37,896 nucleotides of DNA from a virus (IMGVR_UViG_3300042434_000145:1-37896), one strand, 5' to 3'; positions 14,446 through 23,272 are shown, numbered from the stretch's first letter. Made by a program: numbers and translations. The notes: generated by a model from the sequence alone, not told the origin.

Positions 14446-15227
14446 CCACACCTTACGTTTCGCAGACGCAGTACGGCAAGAATGAGCTGTTCGAGCTGCA
14501 AGTAGCCCGTGGGCAAATCCAGGGGCATCGAAACGTTACTGTGTTTGGCTTTAACGGCGATGTTGACCAAACTCAGGTCTCGGTTTGGCCGCTGCCTAGC
14601 CTGATCACTTTTCCCGCTGCTGCATTGCAGATGACCGTCAGCTCAACCAGTGCAGACGACACGGCGGCTGGCACGGGCGCCCGCACGGTTGTTGTGCAAG
14701 GCGTGGACGCAAACTACAACGAAGTTACCGAAACCGTCACTCTTAACGGGCAGACGGCTGTAACCATGAGCGCGTCGCTGCTGCGCGTCAACTACGCCTA
14801 CGTAGCCACCGCAGGGTCGGGCAACAGCGCTGCTGGCGACATCTACATCGGCACGGGCACCGTGACCGCAGGCGTTCCAGCAACGACCTACGACATCATC
14901 AAGTTCGACTACAACGTCACTACGACGGGCAGCTACACCGTGCCTGCCGGGTACACAGCCTATGTTTCGCAAGGTCTGTTCTCAGCGGGCCAGTCTGTTG
15001 GCTCTAGCCCGGTGCAAGGTCGGCTGTTGACTAGGGGGGTGGACAACATCCGCCGCACCGCCGCAGTTACGACCGTCAACAACGGCGTGGCTAACTACGT
15101 TTTTGAGTACCCGTTGGCAATTTCGGAAAAAACCACTCTTGAGGCAACGGCAGTTGGAACCGCCAACAACAACTCTGTCTCCTCGATGTTCATCATACTT
15201 TTGGTTAAAAACTCTACGGGGTATTGA
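14442..15227 (+). CDS. Virion structural protein, beta-rich (261 aa)
   Basis: A 261-aa Thr/Val/Ala-rich protein with Ig-like features: TVVVQGVDANYNEVTETVTL (about residues 84-103) followed by further beta strands and a C-terminal EKTTLEA segment. No signal peptide or enzyme motif. Placement between portal and scaffold and composition fit a head decoration, head-vertex or fibre-like virion protein. It overlaps the preceding gene as ATGA, and the next ATG follows its stop by 2 nt. Confidence 0.75.
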   Translation: MTTPYVSQTQYGKNELFELQVARGQIQGHRNVTVFGFNGDVDQTQVSVWPLPSLITFPAAALQMTVSSTSADDTAAGTGARTVVVQGVDANYNEVTETVTLNGQTAVTMSASLLRVNYAYVATAGSGNSAAGDIYIGTGTVTAGVPATTYDIIKFDYNVTTTGSYTVPAGYTAYVSQGLFSAGQSVGSSPVQGRLLTRGVDNIRRTAAVTTVNNGVANYVFEYPLAISEKTTLEATAVGTANNNSVSSMFIILLVKNSTGY

Positions 15228-15228
15228 A

Positions 15229-15495
15229 ATGGCACTTTACAGACAAGGCAACGCAGACGCGCAGATCAAAATCGGCGGTGGCAAGCTCTTTGGCGTGTTT
15301 ATCTCCAGCACTTCCAGCGGGACGTTTGCTCTGTACGACAGCGCCACAGCCAGCACCAGCGATCCTAAGATTGCAAACACCGTGACGGTAGCTGCCGGTA
15401 CTCAGTACATCAGTTTCCCGCCCGGCATTTGGTTCAGCAAAGGTCTGTACATCGACATTGCGAACACCATCGAATACACTGTTGTATACGAATAA
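15229..15495 (+). CDS. Small beta-rich virion protein (88 aa)
   Basis: An 88-aa protein starting MALYRQGNADAQIKIGGG and made of alternating beta strands and Gly/Ser/Thr turns. The ATG at 15229 directly follows the upstream stop; an earlier in-frame start would overlap that gene by over 120 nt and is rejected. It could be a small decoration protein or a domain partner of the 261-aa protein before it. No family recognised with confidence. Confidence 0.75.
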   Translation: MALYRQGNADAQIKIGGGKLFGVFISSTSSGTFALYDSATASTSDPKIANTVTVAAGTQYISFPPGIWFSKGLYIDIANTIEYTVVYE

Positions 15496-15544
15496 TCCCC
15501 AAACTGTACTGGCCCAGTAGACCAGGGTTCCTACGGAACATGAA

Positions 15545-16336
15545 ATGACTGAAGAAGTCCAGCAAGCCTTAGCGGAAGTTGAATCCGCGCCAGCACCCGA
15601 GGCGACGGCCGCCCCGGAAAGTGCACAAAACGCGCCGGAAGTAGCTGAGAATCAACCCGAGCAGACGCCCGAGGAAAAGAAATTCACCCAGGCTGAGATC
15701 GATGCGATGATCAGCAAGCGCCTTGCCCGAGAGCAGCGCAAATGGGAACGTGAGCAGCAGGCAAAACTTGCACAACCGCAAGCGCCGAAAGAAGTCCCGC
15801 CTATCGAGCATTTCGAGTCTCCTGATGCCTACGCGGAAGCGTTAGCGGTCAGAAAAGCCGAAGAACTGCTCGCGCAGCGTGAGTTCCAGAAGCAGCAGGC
15901 TGAGATTAACGACGCTTACCACGAGCGTGAGGAAGAAGCCAGGGCCAAGTACGACGACTTTGAACAAGTCGCCTACAACCCGCAGCTTCGAGTCACCGAC
16001 GTGATGGCCGAGACAATCAAGGCGTCCGACATGGGGCCGGACCTAGCCTACTGGCTGGGAACCAACCCGAAGGAAGCTGATCGCATTTCCCGTCTGTCAC
16101 CTCTTTTGCAGGCTCGTGAGATTGGAAAGATTGAGGCCAAACTTGGCACCAATCCGATCGTAAAACCAACAACGTCTGCGCCAGCACCGATTTCGCCTGT
16201 TACCGCCCGAACCAGTGGAAGCTCATCCTACGATACGACTGACCCTCGCTCTGTGAAGGCCATGAGTACGTCGGACTGGATTGAAGCTGAACGTGCCCGG
16301 CAGATGAAGAAGTTGCAAGCGCAAATGAACCGCTAA
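15545..16336 (+). CDS. Capsid scaffolding protein
   Basis: A 263-aa highly charged helical protein immediately before the coat gene, as in P22 (gp8, 303 aa). The first 45 residues are acidic and Ala/Pro/Glu-rich. FTQAEIDAMISKRLAREQRK (residues about 47-66) is a pattern common in scaffold proteins, and a long Glu/Gln/Arg-rich coiled-coil region follows. The C-terminus is basic (ARQMKKLQAQMNR), like the helix-turn-helix coat-binding end of P22 scaffold. A small GTTCC/GGAAC hairpin lies just upstream (15527-15539) and may affect translation. The protein should leave the capsid before packaging. Confidence 0.85.
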   Translation: MTEEVQQALAEVESAPAPEATAAPESAQNAPEVAENQPEQTPEEKKFTQAEIDAMISKRLAREQRKWEREQQAKLAQPQAPKEVPPIEHFESPDAYAEALAVRKAEELLAQREFQKQQAEINDAYHEREEEARAKYDDFEQVAYNPQLRVTDVMAETIKASDMGPDLAYWLGTNPKEADRISRLSPLLQAREIGKIEAKLGTNPIVKPTTSAPAPISPVTARTSGSSSYDTTDPRSVKAMSTSDWIEAERARQMKKLQAQMNR

Positions 16337-16357
16337 AACTTTGAAAGGACTCGCATC

Positions 16358-17566
16358 ATGGCGAATAGCATTCTTACCATTGACATGATCACGCGGAAGG
16401 CTCTGGAGATTCTGGAGAACAACCTCGTGCTCACCCGTAACGTGAACCGTCAGTACGACGACAGCTTTGCTGTTGAAGGTGCCAAGATTGGTTCGACCCT
16501 GCGTATCCGTCTGCCTGACCGCGCTCTGGTCACCGACGGCGCGGCCCTGCAAGTTCAGGACGACAACGAGCAGTTCACCACCCTGACTGTTTCTTCGCAG
16601 AAGCACATCGGCGTGAACTTCACCTCTGCCGAACTGACCATGCAGTTGGACGACTTCGCAGAGCGTGTCTTGAAGCCTCGTATCAGCCAGTTGGCCTCGT
16701 CCATCGACGCCGACGTGGCAAACAGCTACAAGTACATCGGCAACACCGTCGGCACGCCTGGCTCTACCCCCAGCACCTCGCTGGTTCTGCTGCAAGCCCA
16801 GCAGAAGCTCAACGAGAACGCTGCTGTGATGAACCCGCGCTACGCAACCGTTAACCCGGCTGCCAACGCTGGCTTGGTTGAGGGCATGAAAGGTCTGTTC
16901 AACCCGACCGACACCATCAGCAAGCAGTTCAAGAACGGCATGATGGGCATGGGCGTGCTGGGCTTCGATGAAGTCAACATGTCCCAGTCGATCAAGCAGT
17001 TCACCACCGGCTCGCGCACCGCTACTGGCGGTACCCTGTCGGCTGCTGTGACCGCTGAAGGCGCCACCACCATCGCCATCACCGGCGCTGGTGCAAACGC
17101 TACCGTCAAGCTCGGCGACGTGTTCACTGTTGCTGACTGCTTCGCTGTGAACCCGCAAACCCGTGAATCCACTGGTTCGCTGTTCCAGTTCGTCGCAGCC
17201 GCTGACGTGACCCTGAGCGGCGCTGGCGCTGGCAACATCACCGTGGCCCCGATGTACTCGGCCAACCACGCTCTGGCTACTGTGGACGTTCTGCCGCAAA
17301 ACGGCAAGGCCGTGGTGTTCGTGGGTGCGGCTTCCAGCCAGTACGCTCAGAACTTGGTCTACCACAAGGACGCAATCACCTTCGCTACCGCCGACCTGCT
17401 CCTGCCGCAAGGTGTGGACATGGCCGCTCGCGCCGTTCACAATGGCATCAGCCTGCGCGTTGTTCGTCAGTACGACATCAACAACGACCGTATGCCTTGC
17501 CGTATTGACGTGCTGTACGGCTACAGCGTGATTCGTCCTCAGATGGGCGTTCGCCTCTGGGGCTGA
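16358..17566 (+). CDS. Major capsid protein, P22 coat (gp5)-like
   Basis: A 402-aa coat protein of the P22 gp5 family (HK97 fold; P22 coat is 430 aa). The N-terminal ITRKALEILENNLVLTRNVN (residues about 9-28), then GSTLRIRLPDRALVTDGAAL, match this family's N-arm and E-loop pattern. A Gly/Ala/Val-rich stretch around residues 225-310 fits the inserted telokin-like I-domain. The end YGYSVIRPQMGVRLWG is typical. The ATG has a GAAAGGA site 8 nt upstream. A TTCG hairpin directly follows the stop, and codon use is strongly biased to G/C endings, both consistent with very high expression. Confidence 0.95.
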   Translation: MANSILTIDMITRKALEILENNLVLTRNVNRQYDDSFAVEGAKIGSTLRIRLPDRALVTDGAALQVQDDNEQFTTLTVSSQKHIGVNFTSAELTMQLDDFAERVLKPRISQLASSIDADVANSYKYIGNTVGTPGSTPSTSLVLLQAQQKLNENAAVMNPRYATVNPAANAGLVEGMKGLFNPTDTISKQFKNGMMGMGVLGFDEVNMSQSIKQFTTGSRTATGGTLSAAVTAEGATTIAITGAGANATVKLGDVFTVADCFAVNPQTRESTGSLFQFVAAADVTLSGAGAGNITVAPMYSANHALATVDVLPQNGKAVVFVGAASSQYAQNLVYHKDAITFATADLLLPQGVDMAARAVHNGISLRVVRQYDINNDRMPCRIDVLYGYSVIRPQMGVRLWG

Positions 17567-17572
17567 TCGAAT

Positions 17573-17602
17573 GGGGCTTCGGCCCCGTTCTCGTAACTTT
17601 TT
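17573..17602 (+). terminator. TTCG hairpin after the coat gene (weak or read-through terminator)
   Basis: GGGGC (17573-17577) pairs with GCCCC (17582-17586) around a TTCG tetraloop. The T-run comes about ten bases later (17597-17602), so it may protect the coat mRNA 3' end or terminate only in part. Confidence 0.6.
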
Positions 17603-17617
17603 TGAAAGGACTTTATC

Positions 17618-18016
17618 ATGGCTCTTCCTAATGGCGCAGGTGGTTATCAGGTTGGCGACGGCAACGTCGGTGAGGCGCAACTGTTTGTTCAGGGCGCTCC
17701 TACCTCCATCACCGCAGCAGCAACTATGACCGCCGACCAACTGGCAAACGGCCTGTTTGTCTTTGACGGCTCTGCCGGCAATCTGACTTTGCCCACCGTG
17801 GCAAACTTGGAGATCGCCGTGTCTAGCGCGGCCAAAGTCAACGCAGCGTTTGATTTCTTCGTCGTTAACATCGACGGCGGCACTGACGACGTGACCATCG
17901 CTACAGCCACTGGCTGGACGCTGGTTGGTACGATGCAAGTTGACAACGCCACTTCGGGCCACTTCCGTGCCCGTAAGACCGGCGACGGCACTTGGACCTG
18001 CTACCGCATCTCGTGA
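17618..18016 (+). CDS. Virion structural protein, putative decoration protein (132 aa)
   Basis: A 132-aa Thr/Ala/Val/Gly-rich beta protein with no enzyme motif. It lies right after the coat gene with a GAAAGGA ribosome binding site like that of coat. The C-terminal half (ATGWTLVGTMQVDNATSG, about residues 96-113) resembles the repeated strand-turn pattern of phage decoration or fibre domains. It is flanked by terminator-like hairpins on both sides, so its dosage is probably tuned separately. A capsid decoration role is inferred from position and composition. Confidence 0.75.
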   Translation: MALPNGAGGYQVGDGNVGEAQLFVQGAPTSITAAATMTADQLANGLFVFDGSAGNLTLPTVANLEIAVSSAAKVNAAFDFFVVNIDGGTDDVTIATATGWTLVGTMQVDNATSGHFRARKTGDGTWTCYRIS

Positions 18017-18020
18017 TAGC

Positions 18021-18045
18021 CAGGGGGCTTCGGCCCCCTGTTTTT
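18021..18045 (+). terminator. Strong Rho-independent terminator
   Basis: Perfect 8-bp stem CAGGGGGC (18021-18028) with GCCCCCTG (18033-18040), TTCG loop and five T residues. The next gene's AAAGGA site begins just after it, so expression downstream depends on read-through. Confidence 0.85.
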
Positions 18046-18058
18046 AAAAGGACATACC

Positions 18059-18577
18059 ATGCCTAATACCAAGTCTGTAGGCGTTGCGTTTAGCGACCCT
18101 GAACTGACCTCCGGCACAACGATTACGGGCGCAATCATCGACAGCACGTCGAAGGTTTTGTCCAACATCGCCAACGGTCTTACCGCGTCTCAACAAGGCG
18201 CGACTATCACCACCACCGGCAACAGCGACGTTTTCATCATCGCCCCTGCGGCGGGGGTGCTGACTTCTGCTGTGTTTTCGGGTGTGGACGCGCTGGCTGC
18301 AAGCGATACCAACTACATCACGTTTTCCGTTACCAACCTTGGGACTACGGGTTCCGGCACCGCTGCTATGCTGGCGGCCACCGATGCCAATACGACCAAG
18401 ACTACTGGCGGAACTGCGCTGACGGCTAACGCCGCACGCACGCTGGCTATCAACGGTACTGCTGCCAATTTGGTGGTGGCTGCCGGCGATCGTCTGCGTA
18501 TCCGTGCAGCCGCAACTGGCACGCTTGCCAACACGGTGACGTTCCCCGTCTACCGTCTCAACTTTAGCGTTGCGTAA
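18059..18577 (+). CDS. Virion structural protein, beta-rich (172 aa)
   Basis: A 172-aa Thr/Ala/Gly-rich protein with many short beta strands and almost no charged or aromatic residues. It has an AAAAGGACA ribosome binding site like the two genes before it. The run of small residues around positions 95-140 (Thr/Ala repeats) suggests a beta-sandwich or fibre-like surface protein. It has no clear homology to P22 proteins and may be a second decoration protein. Another TTCG hairpin follows. Confidence 0.7.
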   Translation: MPNTKSVGVAFSDPELTSGTTITGAIIDSTSKVLSNIANGLTASQQGATITTTGNSDVFIIAPAAGVLTSAVFSGVDALAASDTNYITFSVTNLGTTGSGTAAMLAATDANTTKTTGGTALTANAARTLAINGTAANLVVAAGDRLRIRAAATGTLANTVTFPVYRLNFSVA

Positions 18578-18582
18578 TCGGG

Positions 18583-18603
18583 CGGGGGCTTCGGTCCCCG
18601 TTT
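18583..18603 (+). terminator. TTCG hairpin with short T-run
   Basis: CGGGGGC (18583-18589) pairs with GTCCCCG (18594-18600) with one G-U pair around TTCG; only three T residues follow. Third hairpin of this type in about 1 kb. Confidence 0.6.
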
Positions 18604-18609
18604 CTACAC

Positions 18610-18798
18610 ATGGCAGCAATCTATCTCATCCATCCTGTCCACGGCGCCAAAGTCGCTACGTTGGACATAGAGGCTGAACTTGACCTTCAGAACGGTTGGT
18701 CAAGGTACAATCTTGAGCCAGTGGCTGAAGAAGCCAGCCCCGAGCCTGTGGCGCGGCGCAGCCGGCGCAATAAGGACGTTTTAATCCAAGAGGAATAG
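18610..18798 (+). CDS. Small hypothetical head-tail region protein (62 aa)
   Basis: A 62-aa protein with a conserved-looking N-terminal half (MAAIYLIHPVHGAKVATLD) and a charged C-terminal tail containing VARRSRRNKD. I recall the N-terminal motif from small proteins upstream of P22 gp4-like genes in podoviruses. No clear ribosome binding site because a hairpin ends just upstream. Function unknown. Confidence 0.7.
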   Translation: MAAIYLIHPVHGAKVATLDIEAELDLQNGWSRYNLEPVAEEASPEPVARRSRRNKDVLIQEE

Positions 18799-18799
18799 C

Positions 18800-19531
18800 A
18801 TGGCGACCTACACCGCAGGCGAACAGATTAACCGGGCGTTGCGGCTGCTAGGTGTGCTGGCCGAGAGCGAAACGCCGACGGCCGCTATGTCTCAAGACGC
18901 CTTAATGGCGCTCAATCAGATGATCGACTCGTGGAACACCGAGCGGCTATCTGTCTTTGCCACCATCGACCAGATCGTCAACTGGCCGGTCGGCTCGATC
19001 AACGAAACCCTTGGCCCTAGCGGCTCCTTGGTGCGCCTCAATGGCACTGCCGTGCGTCCGGTCTTGGTGGACGACGCCACCTACTTCAAAGACCCCGGCA
19101 CGGGCGTGTCCTACGGCATCAAGCTGATCAACCAGCAGCAGTACGACGGCATCGCGGTCAAGACCGTGACCTCGACTTATCCCCAGGTGATGTTCGTCAA
19201 CAACACCTACCCGAACTTCGACATCTACATCTACCCGCGACCAACACGGCTGCTGGAGTGGCACTTCATCAGCGTGCAAGAGCTGACGCAGCCGGCGGAG
19301 TTGACCACAGACATTCTTTTTCCGCCAGGCTACCTGCGGGCTTTTACGTACAACTTGGCCTGCGAGTTTGCACCAGAGTTTGGCGTTGAGCCGTCGCCTC
19401 AAGTGCAGCGTATTGCCATGACCAGCAAGCGCAACTTGAAGCGCATCAACAACCCTGACGATGTGATGTCGATGCCGTACTCGCTGATTGCGACGCGGCA
19501 GCGGTTCAACATCTACGCCGGCAACTATTGA
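18800..19531 (+). CDS. P22 gp4-like tail accessory factor (head completion)
   Basis: A 243-aa adaptor that in P22 attaches to the portal and starts tail assembly. The N-terminal helical part (INRALRLLGVLAESETPTAA, residues about 9-28; ALMALNQMIDSWNTERL, about 34-50) is the characteristic gp4 family signature. The family member here is longer than P22 gp4 (166 aa), mainly through a beta-rich C-terminal half. It has an AGAGGAA site before the ATG and shares TGATG with the next gene. It is followed by gp10, in the P22 order. Confidence 0.9.
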   Translation: MATYTAGEQINRALRLLGVLAESETPTAAMSQDALMALNQMIDSWNTERLSVFATIDQIVNWPVGSINETLGPSGSLVRLNGTAVRPVLVDDATYFKDPGTGVSYGIKLINQQQYDGIAVKTVTSTYPQVMFVNNTYPNFDIYIYPRPTRLLEWHFISVQELTQPAELTTDILFPPGYLRAFTYNLACEFAPEFGVEPSPQVQRIAMTSKRNLKRINNPDDVMSMPYSLIATRQRFNIYAGNY

Positions 19532-20976
19532 TGAAAACGCCGATCTTAGGTTCCAGCTACGTCGCCCGCAGCGTCAATGCTGCGGACAACCGCATGGTCA
19601 ACATGTACCCCGAGATCGTGCCCGAGGGCGGCAAAAGCGCCGCTTTTTTGACCCGATGCCCCGGCCTGCGCCTGTTGACTACTGCGGGCACCGGACCGAT
19701 CCGGGGGTTGTGGCCGCTCAAAGAGTACCTGTACGCCGTTTCGGCCAACACCTTTTACCGGCTCACTCTGCTTAGCAACCCGACTCGCTGGCGTGTTGAG
19801 GCTTTGGGCACGGTCACTGGAACTGGCCCCGTGTCCATGTCGGATAACGGTACGCAGATTTTTATCGCCTGCAACCCCGACGGCTTCATCTACAACGCCA
19901 CCACTCAAGTATTTGCCCAGATCACTGATCCAGATTTTCCTGGCGCAGTGAGAGTTGGATATCTTGACGGCTACTTCGTGTTCAACGAGCCGGATAGCCC
20001 GCGGGTGTGGGTGACATCGCTGCTTGATGGTTTGTCCGTCGATCCGCTGGACTTTGCCAGCGCCGAGGGCGACCCGGACGGCTTGGTATCGCTGATTGTT
20101 GACCACCGCGAGGCGTGGCTATTTGGCACCAACTCAATCGAAGTCTGGTACGACGCGGGCTTGCCTGACTTTCCGTTGCAGCGCATCCAAGGTGCGTTCA
20201 ACGAAATTGGGTGCGAAGCCCCCTACTCGGTTGCCAAGCTCGACAACGGCCTGTTTTGGCTGGGGTCCGACGCTCGTGGCCGGGGTATTGTCTACCGATC
20301 CAACGGCTACAGCGGCCAACGGATTTCAACTCACGCCATCGAATGGCAAATCCAGCAGTACGGCAATCTGTCGGACGCTATCGGCTACACCTACCAGCAA
20401 GACGGCCATGCCTTCTACGTGCTGATTTTCCCGACTGCTCAGACCACTTGGGTTTACGACGTGGCTACCCAAGCCTGGCATGAGCGGGCCGGCTGGTCAA
20501 ACGGCAACTTTGTACGGCATCGGTCTAACTGCCAAGCAGTCTTCAACAACCAGGTCATTGTCGGCGACTTTGAAAACGGCAACATTTACGCCTTCGACCT
20601 AGACGAATACGCCGATAACGGCGAAATTCAAAAGTGGCTGCGGTCGTGGCGGGCGCTGCCGCCTGGCACAAACAACCTCAAGAGGACCGCGCATCACAGC
20701 TTGCAAGTCGATTGCGAGGCGGGTGTTGGCCTTAACACGGGCCAAGGCAGCGACCCACAGATGATGCTGCGGTGGTCGGATGACGGCGGCCATACGTGGT
20801 CCAACGAGTACTGGACTTCTGTGGGCAAGGTCGGTGAATATTACCGCCGCGTCATTTGGCGACGCTTAGGCATGACGCTCAAATTACGCGACCGTGTGTA
20901 TGAGATTTCGGGCACTGATCCCGTGAAACTCGCTATCATGGACGCCGAACTGATCGTATCGCCGACCAATGCCTAG
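19531..20976 (+). CDS. P22 gp10-like packaged-DNA stabilization / tail hub protein
   Basis: A 481-aa tail-tube component that closes the portal after packaging (P22 gp10 is 472 aa). The N-terminal SSYVARSVNAADNRMVNMYP (residues about 8-27) is the family signature, and the rest is beta-rich, consistent with a beta-propeller-like hub. It includes WLGSDARGRGIVYR (about residues 243-256). The ATG at 19531 overlaps the gp4 stop (TGATG). The gene's end overlaps the following fibre ATG by 8 nt. Confidence 0.9.
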   Translation: MKTPILGSSYVARSVNAADNRMVNMYPEIVPEGGKSAAFLTRCPGLRLLTTAGTGPIRGLWPLKEYLYAVSANTFYRLTLLSNPTRWRVEALGTVTGTGPVSMSDNGTQIFIACNPDGFIYNATTQVFAQITDPDFPGAVRVGYLDGYFVFNEPDSPRVWVTSLLDGLSVDPLDFASAEGDPDGLVSLIVDHREAWLFGTNSIEVWYDAGLPDFPLQRIQGAFNEIGCEAPYSVAKLDNGLFWLGSDARGRGIVYRSNGYSGQRISTHAIEWQIQQYGNLSDAIGYTYQQDGHAFYVLIFPTAQTTWVYDVATQAWHERAGWSNGNFVRHRSNCQAVFNNQVIVGDFENGNIYAFDLDEYADNGEIQKWLRSWRALPPGTNNLKRTAHHSLQVDCEAGVGLNTGQGSDPQMMLRWSDDGGHTWSNEYWTSVGKVGEYYRRVIWRRLGMTLKLRDRVYEISGTDPVKLAIMDAELIVSPTNA

Positions 20977-22921
20977 CCCCCCAAACATCACGAACATACC
21001 GTCTAACCGTGTCGGGATCATTGATCCCCGCACCGGGGTGATGTCGCGTGAGTGGTATCGGTTTTTTCTAAACCTGTTCACTCTGGCAGGCGGCGGGAGC
21101 AACCAAGTATCGCTAGACGACCTGCAACTTGGCCCGCCACCCCAGCCAGATTCAAGCGCTGGCGGCACGGTAACCTCTGTGAGCATGACAGTCCCTACCG
21201 GGCTGTCGGTTTCTGGTAGCCCAATCACTACTGTTGGCACGTTAGCGGTTAGTTACACGGCCGGGTACTCTATCCCTACGACAGCCAAGCAGAGCGAATG
21301 GGACACGGCCTACTCCGAGCGTTTGCAGTGGGACGGTGGATCCACAAACCTTGTGGCTGCCACTGGCCGCACCTCGCTTGGCGCTACAACGGTAGGCGGC
21401 AATTTTTTCACGCTGCCCAACCCCAGCGCCATCACGTTTGTCCAGATCAACGCGGACAACACCATCACCACAATGGACGCCCCCACGTTCCGCGCCGCCA
21501 TCGGCGCCGGCACTGGCGGGGGCTCGGTCACCTCGGTCAGCGGTACAGGTACGGTCAGCGGGTTGACCCTAACCGGCACGGTGACCACCTCGGGCAGCTT
21601 GACGCTGGGCGGCACTCTGGCCGTTACGCCGTCTGACTTTGCGTCTCAAAGCGCCAACACATTCCTAGCCGCGCCAAACGGCTCTGCTGGGGTGCCTACC
21701 TTCCGGGCAATAGTTGCGGCAGACGTTCCCACACTCAACCAGAACACCACGGGCACGGCGGCCAACGTCACTGGTGTGGTGGCGTTTGCCAACGGCGGCA
21801 CCGGCCAGACTAGCCGTCAAGACGCGATGGACGCCTTGGCCGGCGCCGTCACCAGCGGTCAATACTTGCGGGGCAACGGCACCGATGTGGTGATGTCGGC
21901 TATTCAGGCTGCCGATGTGCCCACGCTGAACCAGAACACTACAGGCACTGCGGCCAACGTGACTGGCGTGGTGGCGGTCGCAAATGGCGGTACTGGGCTT
22001 TCATCCACCCCGGCCAACGGCGAGTTGGATATTGGTAATGGCACAGGGTTTACCCGAACTACATTGACCGCCGGCACGGGCATTAGCATCTCCAACGGCG
22101 CAGGGTCAATCACAATTGCCTCGTCTGTGACCCCGGTTACATCGGTCACAGGCACGTCGCCGGTTGTGTCTTCGGGCGGCACGACTCCAGCCATCAGCCT
22201 GGCGTCGGGCTATGGCGACACGCAAAACCCTTACGCCAGCAAGACGGCCAACTTTGTCTTGGCCGCGCCCAACGGCACGGCTGGAGTGCCTACGTTCCGC
22301 GCTATTGTGGCGGCCGACATTCCTACGCTCAACCAAAATACGACTGGCACGGCCAGCAATGTGACGGGCGTAGTAGCTGTTGCCAACGGAGGGTCGGGCC
22401 AGACGACCGCCCAGTCAGCTATGAACACGTTTGCGGGGGCAGTAACGTCTGGCTCCTACTTACGAGGCAACGGCACTGACGTAGTAATGTCGGCCATTCA
22501 AGCGGCAGACGTACCAACCCTCAACCAGAACACGACAGGCACCGCGGCCAACGTGACAGGCACCGTGGCAATTGCCAACGGCGGCACGGGCCAGACGACA
22601 AAAACCGAGGCGTTTGACGCTTTGTCGCCCACTACTACCAAGGGCGACATTATTGTCAGCAACGGCACGGACAACGTGCGGTTGGGCGTGGGCACGAATA
22701 ACCAGGTGCTGACGGCCGATTCGACCACGGCAACTGGCCTTAAATGGGCCGCCGGGGGCGGCAGCAACATCACGTCGTTGGGGCTGTGGGAGAATAACGC
22801 GACGATTTCGGCCAACTATTCAATTACGTCGGGCAACAACGGGTTGTCTGCGGGCCCGGTCACCGTGGCCTCGGGCGTCACCGTTACGGTGCCGACGGGC
22901 TCGTCGTGGGCTGTTGTTTAA
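20969..22921 (+). CDS. Repeat-containing tail fibre / needle-position protein (650 aa)
   Basis: A 650-aa Gly/Thr/Val-rich fibre. The N-terminal 40 residues (VGIIDPRTGVMSREWYRFF) form an anchor motif found in several phage tail proteins. The central part has two copies of an approximately 110-aa unit (about residues 231-343 and 430-543). Each unit carries two ADVPTLNQNTTGTAANVTG motifs, four in all. The C-terminal 45 residues resemble the end of the 219-aa protein at 28340. Composition predicts a long trimeric beta-fibre. It sits where P22 carries gp26, the tail needle, so it may be a needle, fibre or receptor-binding protein; the sequence cannot decide. Confidence 0.8.
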   Translation: MPSPPNITNIPSNRVGIIDPRTGVMSREWYRFFLNLFTLAGGGSNQVSLDDLQLGPPPQPDSSAGGTVTSVSMTVPTGLSVSGSPITTVGTLAVSYTAGYSIPTTAKQSEWDTAYSERLQWDGGSTNLVAATGRTSLGATTVGGNFFTLPNPSAITFVQINADNTITTMDAPTFRAAIGAGTGGGSVTSVSGTGTVSGLTLTGTVTTSGSLTLGGTLAVTPSDFASQSANTFLAAPNGSAGVPTFRAIVAADVPTLNQNTTGTAANVTGVVAFANGGTGQTSRQDAMDALAGAVTSGQYLRGNGTDVVMSAIQAADVPTLNQNTTGTAANVTGVVAVANGGTGLSSTPANGELDIGNGTGFTRTTLTAGTGISISNGAGSITIASSVTPVTSVTGTSPVVSSGGTTPAISLASGYGDTQNPYASKTANFVLAAPNGTAGVPTFRAIVAADIPTLNQNTTGTASNVTGVVAVANGGSGQTTAQSAMNTFAGAVTSGSYLRGNGTDVVMSAIQAADVPTLNQNTTGTAANVTGTVAIANGGTGQTTKTEAFDALSPTTTKGDIIVSNGTDNVRLGVGTNNQVLTADSTTATGLKWAAGGGSNITSLGLWENNATISANYSITSGNNGLSAGPVTVASGVTVTVPTGSSWAVV

Positions 22922-22930
22922 GGAACTGAC

Positions 22931-23272
22931 ATGACCGTTACCGCGCGCAACCTAGTGCCTGCCAAGCTGGTGGAAACCACCCAGACCACTCAGTACATCG
23001 TACCCAGCAACGCTTCGGTGACCATTATTGACAAGTTCACGGCCACAAATGTTAGTGGTAGCCCGGCCACAATCAGTGTAAACTTGGTCACAGGTTCGGA
23101 CACCCCCGGCGATAGAAATTTGATCACCAAGACCAGAAGTCTAGCGGCGGCCGAGGTCTACACGTTTCCTGAATTGGTGGGACAGATCATGCCGACAGCC
23201 TCGTTCATCTCAACGATTGCCAGTGCTGCAAGTGCCATCAACATGCGCGTCAGCGGGCGAGAGGTAACTTGA
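22931..23272 (+). CDS. Small beta-rich virion protein (113 aa)
   Basis: A 113-aa protein starting MTVTARNLVPAKLVETTQTT and containing ITKTRSLAAAEVYTFPELVG (about residues 64-83). It is a beta-sandwich-like sequence of the kind found as small structural proteins next to phage fibres. It has an AAGGAACTG ribosome binding site. No known P22 counterpart; a role as accessory or decoration protein of the tail is inferred. Confidence 0.7.
   Translation: MTVTARNLVPAKLVETTQTTQYIVPSNASVTIIDKFTATNVSGSPATISVNLVTGSDTPGDRNLITKTRSLAAAEVYTFPELVGQIMPTASFISTIASAASAINMRVSGREVT

Noticed and set aside
16223-17962. Long antisense open frame (579 codons) opposite the coat gene
   Set aside because: It arises from the strong codon bias of the coat gene; the sequence is low-complexity His/Val/Gly-rich, matches no family and has no signals, while the + strand has a recognised coat protein.
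21659-22600. Regularly spaced repeats that could suggest a CRISPR array
   Set aside because: They are in-frame protein repeats of a fibre gene with codon differences between copies, not identical repeats with unique spacers.
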